DNA of 61,812 nt, from the NCBI RefSeq assembly GCF_000282495.1, contig NZ_AKJE01000089.1, positions 1-61,812 of the forward strand, read 5' to 3'. This document shows, one piece after another, positions 34,489-43,859 of this stretch. The translations under genes were made by a program, and so were the position numbers. How positions within the stretch are numbered: the stretch's first letter is position 1; each line of letters begins with the position of its first letter. The notes beneath the pieces were generated by a model. The model was not told the DNA's origin. It saw only the letters and a list, made by a program, of their open reading frames with translations, and did no database searches. The stretch is from Pseudomonas sp. GM79 (GTDB lineage: Bacteria; Pseudomonadota; Gammaproteobacteria; Pseudomonadales; Pseudomonadaceae).

Positions 34489-35252
34489 AGTGTCCGAACC
34501 TTTTGTTGCTGGGTTTGTTCTTGATTGGTCCGGGCATGAGCCAGGCAGCCGTCACGGTGAGTGGTGATGTGCGCAGCCCCGGGCCCATCGACGTCAAACC
34601 CGGTGCACGTTTGATGGACGTCATTCGAGAGGCCCAACCCAACGCCGAAAGTTACTGGCTGGGTGCTGCGTGGCTGCACCGCTCATTGGAGGATCAGCAA
34701 ACGCGTTTGAAGGCCGGTGTCTTGTTCGATCTGAAGTTGCTACAACGGGGTGCCTTGCTGGATGGCAAGGGCACGCGAGCAGACTTGAGCAAGCGCCTGT
34801 ATGAGCAGATCGAGCGGCTGCCGGTCACCGGGCGTCAGGTCGCGGTGCTCGACCCGATTGCCGTGGAAGTGGGCTTCGCCCGCAACGCTTTGCTGGATGA
34901 TGGTGACCGACTTATTTATCCCGCGCGGCCGTCCACTGTTGAAGTCCTTGGGGCAGTCGCGCAGCCCTGTCATGTGCCTTACCGCGGCCTGCAGGAAGTC
35001 CGTGCTTATGCTCTGGACTGCAACATTCTCGACGATGCCGAACGCGATTATTTATGGCTGATTCAGCCCGACGGCCAGGTGCGGCGTGTGGGCGTGGCGG
35101 CATGGAACCGTGAGGAGGGCGTCGTGGCTGCTCCTGGCAGCAAGATCCTGGTGCCGATCAGGAACGACGACCTTGAGGTGCCGACTCCCGAGCTCAATCA
35201 ACAACTGGCCGAGTTTCTCGCCACTCAACCCTTGGCTGAGGTGGCCCCTTGA
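34485..35252 (+). CDS. GfcC/YjbG-family periplasmic capsule protein
   Basis: 255 aa. Signal peptide to about residue 22 (MSQA). The mature start VTVSGDVRSPGPIDVKPGARLMDVI is the ubiquitin-like D2 type fold of GfcC; VEVLGAVAQPCHVPYRGLQ is a second such segment. The TTG start overlaps the preceding stop (TTGA), as does the stop with the next start, so translation is tightly coupled. Likely works in the periplasm with the exporter. Confidence 0.85.
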   Translation: MKCPNLLLLGLFLIGPGMSQAAVTVSGDVRSPGPIDVKPGARLMDVIREAQPNAESYWLGAAWLHRSLEDQQTRLKAGVLFDLKLLQRGALLDGKGTRADLSKRLYEQIERLPVTGRQVAVLDPIAVEVGFARNALLDDGDRLIYPARPSTVEVLGAVAQPCHVPYRGLQEVRAYALDCNILDDAERDYLWLIQPDGQVRRVGVAAWNREEGVVAAPGSKILVPIRNDDLEVPTPELNQQLAEFLATQPLAEVAP

Positions 35253-37351
35253 AGTGCCCCTTTAAGTTACGTTTTGCTGCTGTATTGCTCCTGCCCTGCG
35301 GATTTGCTCACGGTGAACCACGCTACACCCAGAGTGATTTTGGTGGCGTCGGTCTGTTACAGACCCCCACCGCGCGCATGGCCCCCGTGGGGGAGTTGAG
35401 CGCCACGGCCAGTCGTACCGATCCTTACACCCGCTATGGTTTTTCCTTGCAGCCGCTCGATTGGCTGGAGGGCTCGTTTCGTTACACCGCGATCACCAAC
35501 CGTAAGTACGGCCCTGAAGACTTTAGCGGCGATCAGAGCTTCAAAGACAAGGCCATCGACATCAAGGCGCGGCTTTGGGAAGAAAGTCACTGGGCCCCAC
35601 AGGTCGCCGTTGGTGCCCGGGACATCGGCGGTACCGGGTTGTTTTCCAGCGAGTATTTCGTCGCCAACAAGCGTTATGGCGACCTGGATTTCAGCCTTGG
35701 CATTGCCTGGGGCTATCTGGGTAATCGGGGGGATTTCAGCAATCCGCTGGCGGTCTTCGGCAGCAAGTTCAACGACCGGCCAGAAAGCACGGCGGCTATC
35801 GCCAGGGCAGGGGACGTGAACACCAACGCGTACTTCAGGGGTCACCCTTCGTTGTTTGGCGGGATCGCCTATCAAACACCGTGGGCACCGCTGAGCCTGA
35901 AGCTCGAGTACGAGGGCAACGATTACAAGAATGAACCGCTGGACAACTCGATCAAGCAAGACCTGCCGATCAACATCGGCGTGGTCTACAAACTCGCGGA
36001 CAGTATCGATCTGAGTGCTGGCTGGGAGCGTGGCAATACGGCGATGTTCGGCATCACCCTGCACACCAACTTTGTCAGCCGTAAGGCGCCGGTAAAGACC
36101 TATGACCCTCCCGCCGAGCCATTGCCGGTGCAGGCACCGTCGACTCCGGCTGATCAGGTCAATTGGGCCGATGTCTCCGACCGGCTACAGCAAAATGCCG
36201 GCTACAAGGTGAAGCGCATCACTCAGCGTGGCTCCGAGTTGATGGTCTATGGCGAGCAGTCTCGCTATTTTTATCCGTCCAAAGCCGTCGGGCGAGCCAG
36301 CCGGATTCTTGATAACAGCGTCAATCAGGACATCGATTGGTTCACCCTGGTGAACCAGCGCTATGACATGTCCATCGAAGAAACCAGCGTGCCGCGCGAA
36401 ACGTTCCGCGCGGTCGTGAACAACGACCAGCCGCTGAAGGATCTGCACCGTACGACCGAGGTCAACCCGGCGATGGCGCACCGGGAAACCACGCTCTACA
36501 CCCAGGCGCTGGAACCGTTCACCTATGGCCTCGGCCTGGGCTACAAACAGAACATCGGTGGCCCCGACGGACTGATCTATCAGTTCACCGCCGATGCCGA
36601 TGCGGAGTACCGTTTCACCCGCAATACCTGGTGGAGCGGCTTGCTCAGTGTCAACCTGCTGAACAACTACGACAAGTTCACCTACGATGCGCCGAGCGGG
36701 CTGCCGCGAGTGCGCACCGATTTGCGTCAATACATGACCACCTCCGATGTGATGATGCCGACGTTCCAGTTTAACCATGCAAAACAGCTGGATCAGGACT
36801 TGTATGGCATGGTCTACGGCGGCTATCTGGAATCCATGTACGCTGGCGTTGGCAGCGAAGTGCTGTATCGACCCACAGGGAAACGCTGGTCGGTGGGCGC
36901 TGACCTGAACTTCGTACGCCAGCGCGATTATGATCAGGGCTTCGGTCTGCGTGGTTACAACACCGTGACGGGCCATGTCACCAGCTATACTGAGCTGCCC
37001 AATGACATGCTTGCAGCGGTCAGTGTCGGGCGTTATCTGGCGCGGGACTGGGGCACCACCGTCGACTTGTCGCGGGTGTTCAAGAACGGTGTGAAGTTTG
37101 GCGCCTGGGTCACGCTGACCAGCGCGTCGAAGGAGGAGTATGGCGAGGGCAGCTTCGACAAAGGGATCTATGTTTCCATCCCGTTCGACGAACTGATGAG
37201 TACCTCCACCATGCGTCGGGCCAACATCGTCTGGGCGCCACTGACCCGCGATGGCGGTGCACGCCTGAATCGTGCCTACTCGCTGCAGACCATGACCGAC
37301 GGACGTGATAGCGACCTGTTCTACAACAACTTCGAGAAAATTACCGAATGA
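35249..37351 (+). CDS. YjbH/GfcD-family outer-membrane protein
   Basis: 700 aa. Signal peptide 1-22 (LPCGFAHG). Starts PRYTQSDFGGVGLLQTPTARMAPVGELS, the YjbH signature, followed by beta-strand-rich sequence (many alternating aromatic/hydrophobic segments) with a Pro-rich linker near residues 275-300. The length fits YjbH/GfcD (about 700). Predicted large double barrel in the outer membrane for exopolysaccharide passage. TTG start overlapping the previous stop; its own stop overlaps the VanZ-like ATG. Confidence 0.92.
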   Translation: MKCPFKLRFAAVLLLPCGFAHGEPRYTQSDFGGVGLLQTPTARMAPVGELSATASRTDPYTRYGFSLQPLDWLEGSFRYTAITNRKYGPEDFSGDQSFKDKAIDIKARLWEESHWAPQVAVGARDIGGTGLFSSEYFVANKRYGDLDFSLGIAWGYLGNRGDFSNPLAVFGSKFNDRPESTAAIARAGDVNTNAYFRGHPSLFGGIAYQTPWAPLSLKLEYEGNDYKNEPLDNSIKQDLPINIGVVYKLADSIDLSAGWERGNTAMFGITLHTNFVSRKAPVKTYDPPAEPLPVQAPSTPADQVNWADVSDRLQQNAGYKVKRITQRGSELMVYGEQSRYFYPSKAVGRASRILDNSVNQDIDWFTLVNQRYDMSIEETSVPRETFRAVVNNDQPLKDLHRTTEVNPAMAHRETTLYTQALEPFTYGLGLGYKQNIGGPDGLIYQFTADADAEYRFTRNTWWSGLLSVNLLNNYDKFTYDAPSGLPRVRTDLRQYMTTSDVMMPTFQFNHAKQLDQDLYGMVYGGYLESMYAGVGSEVLYRPTGKRWSVGADLNFVRQRDYDQGFGLRGYNTVTGHVTSYTELPNDMLAAVSVGRYLARDWGTTVDLSRVFKNGVKFGAWVTLTSASKEEYGEGSFDKGIYVSIPFDELMSTSTMRRANIVWAPLTRDGGARLNRAYSLQTMTDGRDSDLFYNNFEKITE

Positions 37352-37707
37352 TCACGTGGCTCAAGGGCTTGGTCGAATTACCATTCTGGCTGCGGGGCCT
37401 GGTCTTTGCCTCGGTGACCGTGATTCTGCTCTTCGCGGGTTTGCGCTCCCAGCCGATCCCGGAGCTGTTCGTCGAAGAGGACAAGCTCCATCACTGGATC
37501 GGCTTTCTGATATTTGCGTGCAGCTGCCGCTTGGCCTTTCCCAATGTGAAGTTTCGCTGGATAGCCGTGGGGTGTTTGCTCACCGGCGTACTCATCGAGG
37601 CCGCGCAAGGTTTGATGCCGCTGCGCACGGCGTCGCCCTACGACATGCTGGCAAATACTGTCGGCGTGTTGATGGGGTTATTGATTTCAAGGTACTGGGT
37701 GCGCTGA
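37348..37707 (+). CDS. VanZ-like membrane protein
   Basis: 119 aa with about four hydrophobic segments. The pattern LFVEEDKLHHWIGFLIFACSCRLAFP, then GVLIEAAQGLMPLRTASPYDMLANTVGV, is the VanZ family (D-x-L-x-H and R...D-x-x-x-N). Last gene of the gfc-like operon, ATGA-coupled. Function in polysaccharide loci is unknown. The 279 bp after it (37708-37986) have no complete gene; a minus-strand frame there reads like protein but lacks a start (see findings). Confidence 0.85.
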   Translation: MITWLKGLVELPFWLRGLVFASVTVILLFAGLRSQPIPELFVEEDKLHHWIGFLIFACSCRLAFPNVKFRWIAVGCLLTGVLIEAAQGLMPLRTASPYDMLANTVGVLMGLLISRYWVR

Positions 37708-37986
37708 AAAGGCACGAAATACCAACCAGCCTACCGGCATGTTGCAACCGCTGATCCTCTCTCCATCCCCCTCCAGTAACACCTCTCTTACCGATGGCAC
37801 GAACACCCTCGACCCGCTTGATGTAATCGGCGTCGAGGATCCCATCCGGCCGTTCAATTTCATACCCAGGGTTTATCTTGCCGTTAGCGGGCCCAGCGCT
37901 GGCGGCAGCGTATGACCGAAGCAGAGTGGATGGCCTGGCCTCTGAAAGTCTATATAAATAACTGCGAAAAAAGCTTGCTTTAGAAA

Positions 37987-39039
37987 CTATTGGGTTTTGA
38001 GAACTTTATGTATTTGCTCAAGATAGTCGAATCCAAATTTTTTAGTGGGTTCAATATAAGAGCCTTCCCCGAACTCGTTCCAGCAGCAAACAATGATTGT
38101 GTTTAGCGTTTTTTTGGGGTGGCCAAGAAGTTCTGCTTTTGCCCTGGATAAATGCTCCGAAAACTCCTCTGGGGTGCTGTAGGAGTTGTCGTGCGCTGGA
38201 TCGCTGCTTCCACCCCAAGGAGTTCTATCCCACCCCGAGGTCACTGGGATGACGTAAGGCAAGGGGCTTGTTCTCAACGTAAAGCTCCAGGATTGGGAGT
38301 AGCCATCCATCAGCTCCGAATAGCTTTTGGATAGAGTACGAATCTCTGGAGTTTTTGACGGTCCGTACTGATAATTATAGGCGCTCACTGCATCATACGT
38401 TTGATTTGGTAATTCAAGTGTTAGTGAGTCTTTTTTTGAACCTGGCGTCCCAATGAAAAAAATTCCGTTGAGCCCAGATTTTTTTGCTAGCTTACGCGCT
38501 CTCGTTAGTAGTTCCTTGGGCGATGAACCAAATTTCGCTGAGTCTCTACTTAGCATGTCTGAAGAAAATAAATACACTACAGGCTTGCCGTCGATCTTTT
38601 TGTATTTTGGATTTTTGAAGTAATTCAATATCCAGTAATTAATTATTTCGTCGAACTGTGACATGCTTTCCGGAGTGTTCGTATGGTTCGCCCATAGTAG
38701 AGCAAACTCTACGTTGTAGTCCTTAGAGTTCTTTATGTATGAGTCTATAGCGTAGGTGCGGTTTTTTACACCTGTTCCTTGATCCCAATACCAATCATAG
38801 GCAATGAAGTTTATACCGTATTTTTCCATCCATTGCAGGTGCCTTCTCGTCACCTCATCCGACCCCTCTGTGTACCATCCTAGAAGCGGCTCTCGTTCGG
38901 GATGCGCTTTGATTTTCGCCCAGCCATCTACATCAGGCCTTTTCCAGCCGGGATAATAGTAGACTCCGACGTCAATAGCATATGTGGTGGAAGTTATCAG
39001 GGATAGAAATGAAAGAGAAGTAACTAGTAGCTTTTTCAA
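37987..39039 (-). CDS. WbsX-like secreted protein (GH99-like fold)
   Basis: 350 aa. Signal peptide 1-21 (ITSTTYA). The mature protein begins VGVYYYPGWKRPDVDGW, later INFIAYDWYWDQGTG and CCWNEFGEGSYIEP, the conserved blocks of the WbsX / GH99-like family seen in O-antigen loci. GH99 enzymes are endo-mannosidases, so a lyase or hydrolase acting on the polymer is possible, as is a transferase-like role. Here the signal peptide points to the periplasm. AT-rich, co-directional with the acyltransferase upstream. Confidence 0.75.
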   Translation of the reverse strand: MKKLLVTSLSFLSLITSTTYAIDVGVYYYPGWKRPDVDGWAKIKAHPEREPLLGWYTEGSDEVTRRHLQWMEKYGINFIAYDWYWDQGTGVKNRTYAIDSYIKNSKDYNVEFALLWANHTNTPESMSQFDEIINYWILNYFKNPKYKKIDGKPVVYLFSSDMLSRDSAKFGSSPKELLTRARKLAKKSGLNGIFFIGTPGSKKDSLTLELPNQTYDAVSAYNYQYGPSKTPEIRTLSKSYSELMDGYSQSWSFTLRTSPLPYVIPVTSGWDRTPWGGSSDPAHDNSYSTPEEFSEHLSRAKAELLGHPKKTLNTIIVCCWNEFGEGSYIEPTKKFGFDYLEQIHKVLKTQ

Positions 39040-39055
39040 AATGGCACCGTGAGTC

Positions 39056-40228
39056 CTAGATATTAGTGGGTTTGGCAGTGCTCAGTGATTGGGAGATGGG
39101 CTTTGTCTTGTTTTTATTGGATGACATAAATGGTTTTTCGATGAATAGATAAGTGATGACGGAAGTGCCAGACACTACGAGTAGTACGACAGGGAGAAGT
39201 GCGATAAATGTGAAAACCCCTGCTTTGGAAAAGTCAAAAATATTGAATGTCGAGAATGCCCAGTAAAGTATAAGTCCATGAGTAAGGTAGATGCTATAAC
39301 TTACTTCTCCGAGCGATTTAAGTCCACGGTTTTTCAGTAAACCAAATATGTCGTTTCCAAGGCTAATGATAGCGAATGGAACCGCGAGAAACAGCATTTG
39401 GAGTGTTGAATATTCTTCATGTTGAAAGAGTGCAGTTGCAATTAATATTGTGGCAATAAATGCAGCGCCTTTTCCTTGCAATAGGGGGACTGCGTAGGAA
39501 AGGTGTTTTTTGATTAGGATCGGGATAAATCCGAGAAAAAATAGCTGGAAAAGACTGGGTTTAATGAGGTTGTTATAAAATCCTAACGTCACTAGTGCAA
39601 GGGTGAGTAATGAAAGTAATAGGTAGGCTCTTGGGCCATTTTTTCGGAACAAGATAGCTATGAGTGGAAGTGTTAAATAGAAAATCCACTCGTAGCCTAA
39701 GGTCCAATGAGCTCCAGCAGTCATTCGGATACTGTCCTGGAATCCATTAAATGATGCCCCGAAGAAAATTAGCCATTTTAGTGTTTCTTTTGCTAATACG
39801 CCGAGGTGAACAAATTTGAATTCTGTTTTGATAAGGGTGGTAAGAATAAGTGCCGCGAACACAAATAGATATAGCGGCATGATGCGGCGTACACGTGAGC
39901 TGAGCAGTTTGGCCCAGTTGGGGTGTGACTCATAAATTTTTCCTAGAAAAAGAAATCCGGTGATCATGAAAAATAATGAAACCGGGACGGCACCTAGGTT
40001 GTTTAATAGATCGCTATCAGGGCGCGACCAAACTCCAGTTGTTTTCCAATAGTATGTGGTGATGAAGTGGTGGCACACTACTGAAGTTGCAAGGATTCCT
40101 CGAAGCGCATCTAATGGTGAGGAGCGATCTAGGATTTGTTGAGTTAGCAATGTGGAGTAGCTGAATAGTTTGTTTAGTAATGCTATTGATAATGTATATA
40201 GCAGTAGTAACGCTGCGATAACTGTCAT
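39056..40228 (-). CDS. Acyltransferase-3 family membrane protein
   Basis: 390 aa, about ten membrane helices. The family start appears after a hydrophobic leader: SSPLDALRGILATSVVCHHF, with NNLGAVPVSLFFMITGFLF and RVRRIMPLYL following, the conserved R...H and R/K-rich loop of AT3 proteins. It probably O-acetylates a sugar of the repeat unit. It lacks a C-terminal SGNH domain. AT-rich. It lies 13 bp downstream of the wzy-like gene in the same direction. Confidence 0.88.
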   Translation of the reverse strand: MTVIAALLLLYTLSIALLNKLFSYSTLLTQQILDRSSPLDALRGILATSVVCHHFITTYYWKTTGVWSRPDSDLLNNLGAVPVSLFFMITGFLFLGKIYESHPNWAKLLSSRVRRIMPLYLFVFAALILTTLIKTEFKFVHLGVLAKETLKWLIFFGASFNGFQDSIRMTAGAHWTLGYEWIFYLTLPLIAILFRKNGPRAYLLLSLLTLALVTLGFYNNLIKPSLFQLFFLGFIPILIKKHLSYAVPLLQGKGAAFIATILIATALFQHEEYSTLQMLFLAVPFAIISLGNDIFGLLKNRGLKSLGEVSYSIYLTHGLILYWAFSTFNIFDFSKAGVFTFIALLPVVLLVVSGTSVITYLFIEKPFMSSNKNKTKPISQSLSTAKPTNI

Positions 40229-40241
40229 TTTGGAAAGCCTA

Positions 40242-41636
40242 TTAAGAAACTATAGCGTGGTTTGATGGCGGCATCGTTTCGGGATAGTTGTCCTGAAACA
40301 GGATAGGTCTCCGTGTGATAGAGCGATTTTCATTGGCTTCAGATTTAAATATATAATACAGGGCGCAAATCATGAACAAGGTATTCTGTAATGTGTCGAT
40401 GAGGCCGGTGGATATTGTAAACGTAATATAGCCAACCACCATCCCCAGATACATACGCCGAGCAGACCGTTGTCGGATGGTTCGAGCGACCTTGATATAA
40501 AGTAAAAAGAAAAATGCAGTATAACTAATGAGGCCAAGAGAGCCTTGGTCGATCATCAAGCGAAATACGATACTTTCAGTATTGAAAAGGTCCGGGTCGA
40601 GGCCTGAGGATACAATGTTGCGAGTCGCATCAAGGCCGCCTCCGACAAGAGGAGAACTAAAGAAATGACGGGCGGAAGCAGCAAATTGTGCGCCACGCAT
40701 AGCTAAATCGGAGCCATTCATGTCTTCGCCGAAGTTGGAGTCAAATATGTTGGCAACGGACAGTACTTTTTCTCTAAATAGTTCGGAGGTGGAAAAAAGC
40801 GTAACAAAGATCAGGGAGAAGGTTAGCGTGTATTTTAAGGATTTGGCTGCGCTTTGGCTAAGTGCAAATATTATAAGTGGGATCGCGAATAAAATAAGTG
40901 GGGTTCTAGAGTTTGTGAATAGCGCTCCTCCAATAATTATCGTCGTAGCCAAGCCGATTTTTAGATAGTCTTTGAGGTTGAGCTTCGGTCTTTTGAGCTT
41001 CACTGTATAGTAAGTGAGTAGCATCATTACAATAAGTGCACCATAAGTGATAGGGTGCGAAATTGTTCCTTGCGCCCGGATTCCGCGTAATGTTTCCGCG
41101 TAGGTTTGAGCAATGATGCGACCTGTATGAGTGGTTGAGTTAATGAATTCAATATAAGGATTGTAGTTTATTAAGTAGCAGATTGTTCCGTATGCTGCCA
41201 GGGCGCAGTAGCATGTTATATATTTGCTCATAAGTGTGCTGAGCTTTTCGGGGGTTTGTCTGCTTAGGTATTCGCAGTAGATAGTCGCGGGCATGAACAC
41301 TTCAATGACCAAGCTTGTTAGCGTCAGCAATCCAGAGTTACTAGAGCTTATATTTAATATGGCTGAAACTGCCGAGGAGATTAGGATTATATAGAATGCA
41401 CGGCTGAAAGGCTTTTTGGGGGAGTGTGGTCTTTTTTCGAGTAAAGTCTTTGTCAGGTACATGCCTATCATTACAAGGCAAAGATATTTGTAAAGACTGA
41501 AGGCAGGCAGGGAAGGTATATCAAGTAGGAGCAGAGCTTTGGGCGTCAGCACCGTCCAGACAGGGATAAGCAGTACGCTCCTGCGAAATGACAAAATCAT
41601 TGCCAATGTGCCGAGGGCGGCCAGGATAAAAATCAT
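40242..41636 (-). CDS. wzy: Wzy-type polysaccharide polymerase / O-antigen ligase-like protein
   Basis: 464 aa, about eleven hydrophobic segments. It has a long periplasmic loop with the pattern PLVGGGLDATRN and a preceding RGAQFAASARHFF, the O-antigen ligase/polymerase (PF04932-like) region; GGALFTNSRTPLILF fits the same family. In this locus polymerase is more likely than ligase because wzx and wzc are present. Strongly AT-rich. The divergent gap 41637-41932 (296 bp) toward the second acyltransferase should carry promoters for both directions; no site is convincing. Confidence 0.78.
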   Translation of the reverse strand: MIFILAALGTLAMILSFRRSVLLIPVWTVLTPKALLLLDIPSLPAFSLYKYLCLVMIGMYLTKTLLEKRPHSPKKPFSRAFYIILISSAVSAILNISSSNSGLLTLTSLVIEVFMPATIYCEYLSRQTPEKLSTLMSKYITCYCALAAYGTICYLINYNPYIEFINSTTHTGRIIAQTYAETLRGIRAQGTISHPITYGALIVMMLLTYYTVKLKRPKLNLKDYLKIGLATTIIIGGALFTNSRTPLILFAIPLIIFALSQSAAKSLKYTLTFSLIFVTLFSTSELFREKVLSVANIFDSNFGEDMNGSDLAMRGAQFAASARHFFSSPLVGGGLDATRNIVSSGLDPDLFNTESIVFRLMIDQGSLGLISYTAFFFLLYIKVARTIRQRSARRMYLGMVVGYITFTISTGLIDTLQNTLFMICALYYIFKSEANENRSITRRPILFQDNYPETMPPSNHAIVS

Positions 41637-41932
41637 ATGTTGGGGCCTTAGGTCAAGTGCTTACGGTGTATTGGTCTCCCGGGAAGGAGTAATACTTAGG
41701 CTCTAGCGGGGGGAGGAATTGTAAAAAATATCTGATTTTCTAACATGTTTTTGTCCTTTTCTACATTGTTTTATGTGGACGAAAAATAACGAAATCATTT
41801 GCTCATTCCTTATGTTAAAAATCGTCGGATATCGGGTGGCGACAAGAAGAGTGCCCGAGTTCATCCTGTCCGTTTCGGCCAAGCTTATCTTGGACCTACA
41901 GCATTTTGGCCATTAATTACTTGGGGGTGGAT

Positions 41933-43030
41933 ATGTTGGCAGCAAAAAAGCATGCCGGAGGCACGACGGCGGGTAAGTTCGAATTGATCCAGGTATTGCG
42001 ATTCATTGCTGCGTTGGCCGTAGTTGTCTGCCACTCTGCGTTTTACTCAAAGGAAAGGCTGGATTCAGGGACTATTAGTTATAATCTTGGCGCTAATGGA
42101 GTACCTCTGTTTTTTGTTATTAGCGGCTTTGTGATGATGATAGCTGCTGAGAAAATGCACAATGCGGACGGTGCTTGGAAGCTTTTTGCCATACGCAGAA
42201 TTGTTAGGATTGTTCCGCTTTACTGGTTTGCCACTTCGGTAAAACTATTCACTCTACTGGCTGCTGCGGGTCTGGTATTGCATGCGCAAGTTGATTGGTT
42301 ATACATAGTGAAGTCCTATTTTTTTGTGCCCGATATCAATGTTGATAACGAAATAAAACCACTGTTGGCGGTCGGTTGGACTTTGCTATTCGAAATGTTT
42401 TTTTATGCTATTTTTACACTGGCATTGTTGGTTCGGGTAGATGCCGTGAAATTTACAGCGCCAATATTAGGTGCTCTCGCAGTTGCGTCAATTTTTAAAT
42501 CTGATACATGGAATGTGGTTTTGGCCTTTTATGCTGATCCAATAGTTCTTAATTTTTTGTGGGGGATGTTGGCGGCCAGGCTAATGCAGCGAGGCGTACT
42601 CATTGAGCGAAGTGTTGCCGTTTTGATTCTGCTGTTTTCACTTTGCTACTTGTTTTTTCCACGCTTCCCTGAATATGGAAATGTCATAACTTATGGTTTG
42701 GCTTCTTTTTTGTCGGTTTATTGCTGTGCTAGCCTTGAAAAGGCAATAAAATTTACAATGCCTCGGGTTTTGGTGTTTTTGGGGGCGGCGTCTTACTCCA
42801 TTTATTTGTTTCATCCCCTAACGGCGCCGGCGGTGCCTGAGGTGTTCAAGAGACTTGGCATTATCTATTCTGTTCCGTCGGTGGTTGGCAGTATCTTTGT
42901 CGCCCTTTGCGCTGGGGCTTTCATGTATCGCTTTGTTGAGTCTCCACTTACGGATAGGCTCAATCGCTATGTAAAACAATATTTTAATAGTTCAACTGAT
43001 TTTAAAAAGCAGATGAAAAGTTTTGAATGA
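41933..43030 (+). CDS. Acyltransferase-3 family membrane protein
   Basis: 365 aa, about ten membrane helices. It opens GKFELIQVLRFIAALAVVVCHS and continues NGVPLFFVISGFVMMIAA and RRIVRIVPLYWFATS, a clear AT3 signature. ATG 41933 follows GGGGGTGG; a GTG two codons earlier is possible. Its stop overlaps the start of the SGNH hydrolase gene (ATGA). AT3 membrane acetyltransferases often carry an SGNH domain fused at the C-terminus; here the two parts are separate, coupled genes. Likely O-acetylation of the polysaccharide. Confidence 0.9.
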   Translation: MLAAKKHAGGTTAGKFELIQVLRFIAALAVVVCHSAFYSKERLDSGTISYNLGANGVPLFFVISGFVMMIAAEKMHNADGAWKLFAIRRIVRIVPLYWFATSVKLFTLLAAAGLVLHAQVDWLYIVKSYFFVPDINVDNEIKPLLAVGWTLLFEMFFYAIFTLALLVRVDAVKFTAPILGALAVASIFKSDTWNVVLAFYADPIVLNFLWGMLAARLMQRGVLIERSVAVLILLFSLCYLFFPRFPEYGNVITYGLASFLSVYCCASLEKAIKFTMPRVLVFLGAASYSIYLFHPLTAPAVPEVFKRLGIIYSVPSVVGSIFVALCAGAFMYRFVESPLTDRLNRYVKQYFNSSTDFKKQMKSFE

Positions 43031-43791
43031 AAGGTCTGATGAGGGTGTTGGTAGGGAGTGTCCTTGCTCTTGGTTGCTCCTTATTGGCTGCTGCACCGTC
43101 GTCACAGCTAGATACTGTGATGTCGTGTGATACTGATAATCTCAAGGCTTACCGGATATTGTTTGTCGGTGACAGTATTACTTTGCATGGCTTCGACGAG
43201 ACGACCAGGAAGAATCTAGGATGGAGTCATACAAGTGGTATGGCCGCATCCTCCAGGCAGTCTGATTATGTAAGTATTTTAAGTCGAGACATTAGTGATG
43301 CCCGCGAGCAGCCGACGGTGGTTTGTTATCACACTGCAGGAGGAAGTGGAACAGTTGACCAGCGACTCCGAGCATTGGACTCTGTAATTAATACGCGCCC
43401 AAATCTTGTGGTTATTCAGCTAGGTGAGCACGAAGATATTAGAAGCGGAATTGGTAATTTAGAAGAAAATTACAGAAAGTTAATTACTGCTCTCCGTCGA
43501 CTCGATAGTCGTCCGAGTATCATTGCCGTGGGCCCATGGTCCTTGTCTCGTCAGAATGGCCTTGGGCGTTACAGTGGCTGGTCCGGGGAGGTCGATAGAG
43601 TTATGGCGTCGGTCTCCTCTGAAGAGCATGTGCCTTACTCTTCAGTAGCCGATATCGCGGCTCTTCCACTAGCCCATGGTGCCGGTTCATCTGATGGGGT
43701 GCGCTGGCATCCGAATGATTACGGGCATGGCTTATATGCTAAACGTTTATTTTTGTTGTATCAGCAGGCAGCCTCCTCAGTGCGTGATTAA
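43027..43791 (+). CDS. Secreted SGNH/GDSL hydrolase
   Basis: 254 aa. Signal peptide to about residue 22 (LGCSLLAAA). GDS nucleophile S50 in LFVGDSITLHGF; downstream GGSGT and QLGEHEDI blocks; D223 and H228 in SDGVRWHPNDYGHG complete the likely triad. It could be the acetyl-transfer or esterase partner of the membrane acyltransferase whose stop codon it overlaps. AT-rich like its neighbour. Confidence 0.85.
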   Translation: MKGLMRVLVGSVLALGCSLLAAAPSSQLDTVMSCDTDNLKAYRILFVGDSITLHGFDETTRKNLGWSHTSGMAASSRQSDYVSILSRDISDAREQPTVVCYHTAGGSGTVDQRLRALDSVINTRPNLVVIQLGEHEDIRSGIGNLEENYRKLITALRRLDSRPSIIAVGPWSLSRQNGLGRYSGWSGEVDRVMASVSSEEHVPYSSVADIAALPLAHGAGSSDGVRWHPNDYGHGLYAKRLFLLYQQAASSVRD

Positions 43792-43859
43792 TTTGGCGTT
43801 TGAGGATGTTGATAGTCGCGTCATTGTCAATCTGGTTTGTGTGACGAAGGGGGGGCGAT

